Source of the DNA: Candidatus Nanoanaerosalina archaeon
Lineage (GTDB): Archaea > Nanohalarchaeota > Nanosalinia > Nanosalinales > Nanoanaerosalinaceae
Reading direction: 5' to 3'
Length of the DNA stretch: 11,543 bases
Assembly (NCBI GenBank): GCA_022729285.1
Contig: JALDAI010000020.1
Span: forward strand, 1 to 11,543
Shown: positions 7,168 through 11,543 of the stretch, one piece after another
Layout: the number at the start of each line of letters is the position of its first letter
Numbering within the stretch: the stretch's first letter is position 1
The notes under the pieces: model-generated
Database searches by the model: none
Seen by the model: only the letters and a program-made list of their open reading frames with translations
What the model was told of the DNA's origin: nothing
Position numbers and translations under genes: made by a program

Positions 7168-7755
7168 CTAAACTGTTCCAACTCCTAGAAGTATTGATAG
7201 AGAGGCGGTTATTATTCCTGCTCCTACCATCATTCCTGCGTACTTGAAAACTGATTCTTTGGATATCTTACCTAGAAAGCTTCCGAAAAGGATTAGTAAT
7301 ATCCCTGAAACTGTCATCGATGCATAATAAGCCGTGTTAACCATCTCTATAAGTCCTAAATGTGCTAAGAAGTAGGGTACCATAGATATTAGAGCGCACA
7401 GCATAGGTGATATCCCGTTTATTATCGCAATAAGGGTTGATTTTGTTTTAACATTTTTCTCCTGGACTGAGCCTTCCATGTCGGAAACCATGGTCTGCTT
7501 AAGTTTTTTTAGCTGGCCTAGTCTTTCTGCTTTTTCTGTGACATATGCCCCGGTAACTCCTGAAACCATCAAACCTACTGCAGTACCTATGCTTGAAGAA
7601 ATAATAAGCGATGGCTGAGATACTTTAGCAATGTAAGCGCCTACGGAAATTCCTAAAATGGTTAGAATACCGTCAAAACCGTTTAAAATGAAATACCTTC
7701 TTGCTATACCGTCTACATGTAAGCTCTTAAAAACCTCTTTAAGTTTCTGTAACAT
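7168..7755 (-). CDS. VIT1/CCC1-family metal (Fe/Mn) transporter
   Basis: This 195-residue membrane protein belongs to the VIT1/CCC1 family, which moves iron(II) or manganese(II) across membranes. Five hydrophobic segments are visible, at about 25-43, 47-70, 107-133, 140-160 and 168-194, matching the five-helix plan. The family signature around the first helix is present: ARRYFILNGFDGILT, with Asp28 in the metal-pathway position. VSGVTGAYVTEKAER closes helix two. The cytosolic loop between helices two and three (about 72-106) is short; plant VIT1 has a long glutamate-rich metal-binding domain there, so metal may be received differently. The gene is the last of three in an operon, 11 bases after DUF211. 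Its start at 7755 has an AGGGT ribosome binding site. Linkage to an EncFtn-type ferritin favours iron, but that is inference. Confidence 0.88.
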   Translation of the reverse strand: MLQKLKEVFKSLHVDGIARRYFILNGFDGILTILGISVGAYIAKVSQPSLIISSSIGTAVGLMVSGVTGAYVTEKAERLGQLKKLKQTMVSDMEGSVQEKNVKTKSTLIAIINGISPMLCALISMVPYFLAHLGLIEMVNTAYYASMTVSGILLILFGSFLGKISKESVFKYAGMMVGAGIITASLSILLGVGTV

Positions 7756-7766
7756 TTTTTACCCTA

Positions 7767-8054
7767 TCATCCCTGAGGGGTTTTCACTTCGTCGATGATT
7801 TCTTTACCGCAAACCGCTTCGTCTATTGAGTGTAGAGATCCTCCAAGTTTTTTAATCGCTTTTTCAATTTCGTCAAGGTCTAACTGATTCCCTACAACCG
7901 TTATTTTGATGTTCTCAACTTTTTCGTCTAGTTCACAAAGTATGGCGTTGACTGACTCAACTTTATCAAGCTCTGAGACTTCTTGGGCCATGTCTAGTAT
8001 TGAGGGTCTGTGGGGTTTTAAGACGTCTAGTACAAGTCTTCTTGTGTTAGCCAT
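7767..8054 (-). CDS. DUF211 family protein
   Basis: This 95-residue protein matches DUF211, a small archaeal family with a ferredoxin-like (beta-alpha-beta) fold and no established function. Hallmarks are the N-terminal RRLVLDVLKPH.PSI, VNAILCELDEKVENIKITV in the middle, and the C-terminal GGSLHSIDEAVCGKEII. The length is typical. The two cysteines (in AILCEL and AVCGKE) could be ligands but are not in a recognised metal motif. It starts three bases after the stop of the two-TM protein gene and ends 11 bases before the VIT1 gene, so it is surely co-transcribed with them. The fold resembles small ligand- or metal-sensing domains, so a regulatory role on the transporter is an attractive guess only. 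Confidence 0.9.
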   Translation of the reverse strand: MANTRRLVLDVLKPHRPSILDMAQEVSELDKVESVNAILCELDEKVENIKITVVGNQLDLDEIEKAIKKLGGSLHSIDEAVCGKEIIDEVKTPQG

Positions 8055-8057
8055 ATC

Positions 8058-8489
8058 TTAAATTCGGTTTTCGATCCAGTCTTTTAATGTTTTTCTGTCC
8101 TTGTTAGATTTCTCTGCTTCAAGAAGTTTTTCAAGATCTAGGTCTGTATCTTCTACTTTTTCCTTCACTTCCTGAACTGTTCCTTCGACTATTTCTTCGT
8201 AGTCAGGTTCTTCGATTGAGATCTCTTCTTTCTCAGCTTCGAACTCGTCACCGGTCTTATACCTCTGCGGCTCAAAATCGGTTTTTTCAAGCTCTTTCTG
8301 AACTTTTAGTTCGTCTGACTCGATCCATACGACAAAAATCCCTATCAGTGTAATCAGAACTCCGAAACCTCCTGTAAGAATTATTTTTAGCGACTCAAAA
8401 TTGTTTAATCCTGCGAAATCTTGGGTATACCAAAAGATTCCGCCTAGTATCATTAAGATTCCTAGAAAGATTTTAAACTGAGGCTTCAT
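8058..8489 (-). CDS. Two-TM membrane protein with acidic cytosolic tail
   Basis: I do not recognise this 143-residue protein. Two hydrophobic helices, at about 6-24 and 34-56, are joined by a short loop (TQDFAGLNNFES). A long charged tail follows (about 57-143), rich in Glu and Asp, with predicted helical stretches such as EEIVEGTVQEVKEKVEDTD and a basic end (KSNKDRKTLKDWIENRI). The lone positive residues near the N-terminus and the charged tail suggest both termini face the cytosol. It is the first gene of an operon with DUF211 and the VIT1-type transporter, with a TATA box about 32 bases upstream and almost no leader. It may be an accessory subunit of the transporter. No metal motif is evident in the tail, though its acidity could bind cations loosely. 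Confidence 0.75.
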   Translation of the reverse strand: MKPQFKIFLGILMILGGIFWYTQDFAGLNNFESLKIILTGGFGVLITLIGIFVVWIESDELKVQKELEKTDFEPQRYKTGDEFEAEKEEISIEEPDYEEIVEGTVQEVKEKVEDTDLDLEKLLEAEKSNKDRKTLKDWIENRI

Positions 8490-8513
8490 GGCTATCTAAC
8501 ACTTATTTGTTTG

Positions 8514-8526
8514 TTTATTTATATAA
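8514..8526 (-). promoter_or_regulatory. TATA box of the TM-DUF211-VIT1 operon
   Basis: On the minus strand the sequence reads GTTATATAAATAA, a strong archaeal TATA box. It is centred about 32 bases upstream of the ATG at 8489. The transcript would begin within a few bases of the start codon, and no ribosome binding site is visible, so first-gene translation is probably leaderless or nearly so. Confidence 0.6.
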
Positions 8527-8544
8527 CTCTTTCCCGTAGAGTTG

Positions 8545-8560
8545 TAAAAAAAGAAAAAAA
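8545..8560 (-). terminator. Oligo-T terminator of the EncFtn gene
   Basis: Fourteen bases after the EncFtn stop the minus strand carries two runs of seven T separated by one C. This is a classic archaeal oligo-T terminator. It separates the ferritin transcript from the following operon, whose own TATA box lies further downstream at 8526-8514. Confidence 0.65.
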
Positions 8561-8574
8561 GAGCGGGGAATGTT

Positions 8575-8829
8575 TTAATCGTGGTCATCAAACATTCTGT
8601 CCTGTTCCGGATCGTTCTTTCTGATATACTTCATAAGCATAGCGACATGTTCTTTTTCTTCGTCTCTGTTGTGCTCAAGAATCTTTTTCAGCTCTTCGTC
8701 TTCTGTAACTTCAATCCTTTCCTGGTACCAGTTAACAGCTTCTATCTCTTCGATAAGGGACTGTCTAGCTCTTTCAAGTTTAAGTGTTTCTTTTGTAAGA
8801 TTTTCTCTTCCTTCATGTTCTCCGGTCAT
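8575..8829 (-). CDS. EncFtn-family ferritin-like ferroxidase (encapsulated-ferritin type)
   Basis: This 84-residue two-helix protein closely resembles EncFtn, the half-ferritin that oxidises iron(II) inside encapsulin shells. Helix one carries IEEIEAVNWYQERIE and helix two LEHNRDEEKEHVAMLMKYIRKND. From the ATG at 8829, the ferroxidase residues correspond to Glu28, Glu58 and His61, with Glu27, Glu30, Trp34 and Tyr35 matching entry-site and accessory residues of the Rhodospirillum rubrum protein. Two copies must pair to complete the four-helix iron site. The in-frame GTG at 8841 is rejected as the start because it lies inside an AGGTGA ribosome binding site (8843-8838) eight bases before the ATG. 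The protein ends soon after helix two (PEQDRMFDDHD), without the Leu/Gly-rich encapsulin-targeting tail. No encapsulin gene is in the window. A metal transporter operon follows downstream, pointing to iron handling. Confidence 0.88.
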   Translation of the reverse strand: MTGEHEGRENLTKETLKLERARQSLIEEIEAVNWYQERIEVTEDEELKKILEHNRDEEKEHVAMLMKYIRKNDPEQDRMFDDHD

Positions 8830-8841
8830 ATTTTTTTTCAC

Positions 8842-8990
8842 CTATACAAAAAATTGGTTCCGGATTACAAAAAGATAATTGTTCACCGGTTTATTTTTAA
8901 AGATTCGTTCCGTTTTTTGGTAACGAACCTTTCGATGTGGGGGAAAGTATCTCCTGAAGGAAGAAGCATTAAGTTGCGAGGTGATAAAAA
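8842..8990. promoter_or_regulatory. Divergent promoter region between EncFtn and L15e
   Basis: This 149-base spacer serves two divergent genes. An AT-rich box at 8889-8903 reads GGTTTATTTTTAAAG on the plus strand and CTTTAAAAATAAACC on the minus strand, TATA-like both ways. It predicts an EncFtn start near 8868 and an L15e start near 8922, the latter giving a leader of about 70 bases with a strong GAGGTGAT ribosome binding site (8978-8985). TTCGTT-N12-AACGAA (8904-8927) lies between the box and the L15e start and could be an operator, but six-base arms are common by chance. No other clear box was found. Confidence 0.4.
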
Positions 8991-9566
8991 ATGAGTTTTT
9001 ACAAATACGCAAGAAATGAGTTCAGAAAGCCAGGAAACAAGATGAAGAAGGTCTGGAGACAGAGGCTTAAGAAGTGGAGAAAGGAGGATAGGATTAAAAG
9101 GGTAGAGAATCCTACTAGAATCTCTAAAGCCCGGGCTCTAGGATATAAAGCTAAATCTGGTGTAATAGTTGTTAGAGGCAGAATTAGAAGAGGAGGCCGA
9201 AAGAGAAGAAAGATTTCTAAAGGAAGAAGGCCTAAGAGAAACGCTCAAAGAAAGTATACTCCTAAGAAAAACAGGATGCAGATTATGGAGGAAAGGGTTT
9301 CAAGGAAGTACCCTAACATGGTAGTTCTTAACTCCTACCCTGTTGCAAAGGACGGAAACTACAAATGGTTTGAACACATCTTAGTGGATCCTGAAAACCC
9401 TGCTGTAAAGAACGACAAGGAGTACGCAAAAATTATCGATGAAAGAGGAAGAGCTCACAGAGGAAAGACTTCTGCAGGAAGAAAGGCTAGAGGTCTTAGA
9501 AACAAGGGTAAGGGAGCTGAAAAAGTAAGGCCTTCTGTAAGGTCTAACAAGAGACAGGCTAATTAG
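8991..9566 (+). CDS. rpl15e: Large-subunit ribosomal protein L15e (eL15)
   Basis: This 191-residue, strongly basic protein is ribosomal protein eL15, found in archaea and eukaryotes but not bacteria, where it binds 23S/28S rRNA in the large subunit. Hallmarks are the N-terminal KYARNEFRKP, the central ISKARALGYKAKSGVIVVRGRIRRGGRKRR, NRMQIMEERVSRKYPNMVVLNSYPVAKDGNYKWFEHILVD, and the C-terminal RAHRGKTSAGRKARGLRNKGKGAEKVRPS. Length is typical and nothing appears missing. The ATG at 8991 follows a strong GAGGTGAT ribosome binding site five bases upstream, and the leader may be about 70 bases. The stop codon overlaps by four bases the stop of the opposing small gene, so the two transcripts must overlap at their 3' ends. 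Confidence 0.98.
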   Translation: MSFYKYARNEFRKPGNKMKKVWRQRLKKWRKEDRIKRVENPTRISKARALGYKAKSGVIVVRGRIRRGGRKRRKISKGRRPKRNAQRKYTPKKNRMQIMEERVSRKYPNMVVLNSYPVAKDGNYKWFEHILVDPENPAVKNDKEYAKIIDERGRAHRGKTSAGRKARGLRNKGKGAEKVRPSVRSNKRQAN

Positions 9567-9778
9567 GCCTGGAACTCTTTCATTTCTTTTTTAATTTCTT
9601 CAACCGCTTCTTTTTTTGATTCAAAGTATTCTGAACGGTTTCTTAAAGTCATGCCGAAGTCTTTTTCTTCGACTTTTAGAAAAATTTTGTAGCCTCCATC
9701 GGATTGTTTGACGGAGGCTTCTCCTTTTAACTGGTCTGTATCGATTTTCCAGCTATGTCTCTTCTTTTTTTCCCACAT
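9563..9778 (-). CDS. Small protein of unknown function, 71 residues, co-transcribed with the histone-fold gene
   Basis: I do not recognise this family. The protein begins with a basic stretch (MWEKKKRHSWK). It continues with segments that look like three or four beta strands (about 9-48), including a GGYKIFLKV strand, and ends in a charged amphipathic helix (ESKKEAVEEIKKEMKEF, about 53-69). A small sheet-plus-helix nucleic-acid-binding domain would fit, but no named motif is visible. Its ATG follows the stop of the histone-fold gene after one base, so translation is probably coupled. The stop overlaps that of L15e on the other strand. Strong coding character (charged, no low-complexity) and operon position support it as a real gene. 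Confidence 0.75.
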   Translation of the reverse strand: MWEKKKRHSWKIDTDQLKGEASVKQSDGGYKIFLKVEEKDFGMTLRNRSEYFESKKEAVEEIKKEMKEFQA

Positions 9779-9779
9779 C

Positions 9780-10124
9780 TTACTCTAGAGCTGCTTTTTC
9801 TATGTCTCGAGAAAGCTTGTTCACATCTTCTTCCATAGCTCTTAGATGCTTGATGATTCTTTCTTTCTCTTTCAAAATCAGTTCGATGTTCTCGTACTTT
9901 CTTGCTGCTCTGTCAAGATCTGTTTTTTCGATGTATGCGTTCTCTGTCTTAACCATGTTTTCTGCTATTTCGTCTGCAATACTTTCTAACAGAAGGTTTA
10001 ATCCATAGTAAACAGATTTTCTTACATACTGTCCTTCTTTTGTCTTTTCTCTAACAAGTTTCACTATCCTCGCGTGAGGAAAAAGTAAGTCCGTTTTTTC
10101 TATATCATCTGGTACATTTACCAT
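9780..10124 (-). CDS. Divergent histone-fold protein with C-terminal coiled-coil tail
   Basis: This 114-residue protein has a histone-fold region at about 13-78. FPHARIVKLVREK corresponds to helix one of archaeal histones, VRKSVYYGLNLLLESIADEIAENMVKT to the long helix two, and YIEKTDLDRAARKYE to helix three. Compared with HMfB the loop after helix one is about five residues longer and loop two is shorter. The loop-two Arg-x-Thr DNA-contact residues are replaced (Asn/Tyr), while the conserved Asp (Asp69) remains. The last 36 residues form a charged helix with heptad-like spacing (ILKEKERIIKHLRAMEEDVNKLSRDI), likely a coiled coil, absent from canonical archaeal histones. The ATG at 10124 is fixed by AGGTGA (10134-10129). 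It leads an operon with the 71-residue gene. DNA bridging or oligomerisation through the tail is inferred; a non-histone helical protein is the alternative. Confidence 0.65.
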   Translation of the reverse strand: MVNVPDDIEKTDLLFPHARIVKLVREKTKEGQYVRKSVYYGLNLLLESIADEIAENMVKTENAYIEKTDLDRAARKYENIELILKEKERIIKHLRAMEEDVNKLSRDIEKAALE

Positions 10125-10165
10125 TTTTTCACCTAGAACAATATCTATAAATTAGTTTCAGAAGC

Positions 10166-10174
10166 CTTATATTT
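10166..10174 (-). promoter_or_regulatory. TATA box of the histone-fold operon
   Basis: The minus strand reads AAATATAAG, centred about 46 bases upstream of the ATG at 10124. It predicts a transcript start near 10145 and a leader of about 20 bases holding the AGGTGA site. This is the same layout as at the lrp gene. Confidence 0.45.
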
Positions 10175-10281
10175 GTTTGGATTATCTCTACTTTTTCTTT
10201 TAGCGCAAGGGTTTTGTATCTGAATAAAACTTTTGTAAAAGGTAAGTTTTAAGTTGGTTGTAATAAAACTTAGATGTATAG

Positions 10282-10986
10282 ATGGACGAGCTGATCAAAA
10301 AAGCTAGAAAGAATAAACCGGGGAAGGATGAAGAAAGTAAAGAAGAGCCTTTGGAACAGGATAAAAACTCTGATAAGGAGGAGGGTTCTGTTGAAACGCC
10401 TGAAAAAGAGTTAAAAGGTTCTGAAAAGAGAAGATCAGCTGAGAAAGATAAGAAATCTGTACTTAGGAGCTCTGAGGGGGTAGAAACTGAGGAGGATAAA
10501 GGCTTTGAAGACGTTGATGTTCTTAAAGAGAAGGGAGATAAGGAAAGGATAAACATTTTATTAGGCGGAGAAAGTGAGAGCTCTGAAGGGAAAAAGGCTC
10601 CTAGTATCTCTGAAAAAGATTCGAGTGATGAAGAAAGGATTGAGATATTTGATCAGCAGGATGAACGGCCTACCCAGGATAAAAATAATATAGGCAGTAG
10701 TAAGGAAACTAAGAACTTTGGAAGCCAGGATAAAGAAGCTGAGCAAGCTAATAGTTCAGGAAGCCACCTTAAAAAAGCTTTAAGCCGAGGTAAGAGGGAG
10801 ACTTCTACTGAAAGGTTTAAGAAGTTGAAGCAGAAGGCGAAAAACGAGTTTCTTGAAAAAGAGAAGGAGAAGAGCAGAAGAGAAGACGAGGCTAAGGTTG
10901 AGAAAGAGTCCGATAATGATGATGAAGGTTTCAGCAGTTTAAAGGAGAAGTACGATAGTTACAAGGACGGAAACATTCTTCACTAA
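10282..10986 (+). CDS. Highly charged, probably disordered protein of unknown function
   Basis: This 234-residue protein is dominated by Lys, Glu, Ser and Asp, with no Cys or Trp, no signal peptide and no membrane segment. It should be largely disordered. Short hydrophobic islands stand out. GF-x5-LKEK-x6-NIL at about 74-93 is echoed at the C-terminus by GF-x2-LKEK-x7-NIL (216-233), suggesting a duplicated binding motif, and ERIEIF lies near 118-123. A long charged helix is likely at about 172-208. No ribosome binding site precedes the ATG; a TTTTAAG box (about 10247-10253) lies 32 bases upstream, so the message may be leaderless. The stop is 5 bases from that of the opposing phosphoesterase, in keeping with other gene pairs here. 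The strand is purine-rich, so chance openness must be considered, but the close fit between neighbours favours a real gene. Confidence 0.65.
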   Translation: MDELIKKARKNKPGKDEESKEEPLEQDKNSDKEEGSVETPEKELKGSEKRRSAEKDKKSVLRSSEGVETEEDKGFEDVDVLKEKGDKERINILLGGESESSEGKKAPSISEKDSSDEERIEIFDQQDERPTQDKNNIGSSKETKNFGSQDKEAEQANSSGSHLKKALSRGKRETSTERFKKLKQKAKNEFLEKEKEKSRREDEAKVEKESDNDDEGFSSLKEKYDSYKDGNILH

Positions 10987-10992
10987 TTTTTT
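10986..10992 (+). terminator. Oligo-T run at the end of the disordered-protein gene
   Basis: Six T follow the TAA stop directly, inside the five-base gap before the opposing phosphoesterase stop. This is a minimal archaeal terminator candidate; no hairpin accompanies it on this strand. Confidence 0.35.
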
Positions 10993-11543
10993 CAAACAAT
11001 TTTGTTTAACGCCGGGAAAGGATATACACCTGCTTCACGCTCTACACCTATTGCTTTCAGTTTTTCTACTCCATGTTTCTTAAGGAAAGGTGTCAACAAA
11101 CGGTGTTTAGGCATACCGTTTACTCCTGTACCTGATGCAAGCTCGGAGTATGCGGGTAGTACTACAACTTTGTAGTTCTGGATACTTCCGTAAAGTATAC
11201 AAGAAATCTTTTCGACAACTCCTACGTCGTCTTTCAACTCTAAAGCAGGGTGTTCATGCCCTAAAATTATGTAATCCGTTCCTACAGGTATTTCAAAGTT
11301 TTTATGTCCGTGTACAAACAGAAATCCTTTTTCAAAGTGTTTTTCCTTTAACTCAATGTTTTTGAAGTGTTCTGTACGGTGCTCTAAAGCGTTGTCATGG
11401 TTTCCTTTGACCACTACTGTTTTTTCATAAACCATCGAGAGTTTTTGTAAAAAGTTTTCAACTTCTTCGTTCTCTTTCTTGTTCCTACCTGAAAAGGAGT
11501 GTTTCAGGTCTCCGTCTATAATTAGTTTTTCAGCATCTGTAGA
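10992..11543 (-). CDS. Archaeal Mre11/SbcD-related metallophosphoesterase, 5'-truncated by window edge
   Basis: The frame is open from the last base of the window, so the Met at 11435 is internal and the gene starts outside. The 183 visible residues contain the calcineurin-like motifs in order: GDLKHSF (residues 11-17), GNHD (47-50), HGH (78-80) and GHEH (95-98). All supply ligands for a two-metal site that hydrolyses phosphate esters. The first motif (DxH) lies outside. GDLKHSF and the C-terminal LPAYSELASGTGVN are characteristic of an archaeal subgroup annotated as SbcD/Mre11-related phosphoesterases, of uncertain substrate and distinct from true Mre11. The stop lies 5 bases from that of the disordered-protein gene. 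Family placement is secure; a nuclease role is only suggested. Confidence 0.93.
   Translation of the reverse strand, partial: STDAEKLIIDGDLKHSFSGRNKKENEEVENFLQKLSMVYEKTVVVKGNHDNALEHRTEHFKNIELKEKHFEKGFLFVHGHKNFEIPVGTDYIILGHEHPALELKDDVGVVEKISCILYGSIQNYKVVVLPAYSELASGTGVNGMPKHRLLTPFLKKHGVEKLKAIGVEREAGVYPFPALNKIV

Noticed and set aside
8830..8841. GTG at 8841 as the EncFtn start
   Set aside because: The GTG is part of the AGGTGA ribosome binding site for the ATG at 8829; the intervening A-run looks like a spacer.
10200..10556. Serine-rich minus-strand frame overlapping the disordered-protein gene
   Set aside because: The run of Ser, Leu and Phe is the complement of Glu/Lys/Asp codons on the plus strand. 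The plus-strand gene fits tightly between its neighbours, so the minus frame is a shadow.
10994..11007. Inverted repeat AAACAA-TT-TTGTTT near the phosphoesterase stop
   Set aside because: It falls in the last codons of the gene, is all A/T apart from one pair and has a two-base loop; likely chance.
1..11543. CRISPR array, insertion sequence or defence system
   Set aside because: No spaced direct repeats, transposase, integrase, nuclease-helicase or toxin-antitoxin signatures were found; the genes look like ordinary chromosomal ones.

Overview
The window is archaeal. It carries a eukaryote/archaea-type ribosomal protein L15e, a DRG-type GTPase with a C-terminal TGS domain, a DUF211 protein, an archaeal Mre11/SbcD-related phosphoesterase and an archaeal-style Lrp regulator. 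Several starts have archaeal signals: TATA-like boxes 25-45 bases upstream and AGGTGA-type ribosome binding sites. The DNA is AT-rich (roughly 40% GC by eye) and tightly packed. Convergent stop codons lie 5 bases apart or overlap. A small-genome archaeon, possibly a DPANN lineage such as Nanohaloarchaeota, fits, but no gene here proves the lineage.

Left part (1-4270), PEP/pyruvate node: a 5'-truncated pyruvate kinase (+) converges on PEP synthase (-). An Lrp/AsnC regulator (-) lies directly upstream of PEP synthase. The two enzymes run opposite reactions (glycolytic exit and gluconeogenic entry). The regulator has tandem palindromes upstream of its own promoter, and related half-sites precede ppsA, so local control of the node is plausible.

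Middle (4280-7113): a DRG GTPase (+) converges with a two-HKD phospholipase D/cardiolipin-synthase-like protein (-), 5 bases between stops. A divergent gene encodes a zinc-knuckle plus KH RNA-binding protein related to archaeal NusA. It ends in a hairpin and T-rich tract.

Iron-related cluster (7168-8829, all -): in transcription order, an EncFtn-type (encapsulated-ferritin family) ferroxidase, an oligo-T terminator, then an operon with its own TATA box of a two-TM acidic-tailed protein, DUF211 and a VIT1/CCC1 metal transporter. No encapsulin shell gene is present, and the ferritin lacks a recognisable encapsulation tail. This is the most interesting block.

Right part (8991-11543): L15e (+) overlaps by 4 bases the end of a two-gene operon (-) coding for a divergent histone-fold protein with a C-terminal coiled-coil tail and a 71-residue unknown protein. 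A leaderless-looking gene for a 234-residue charged, probably disordered protein (+) converges on a 5'-truncated archaeal metallophosphoesterase (-) that runs off the window. No rRNA, tRNA, CRISPR array or insertion sequence was seen. No stretch above 300 bases lacks a gene.
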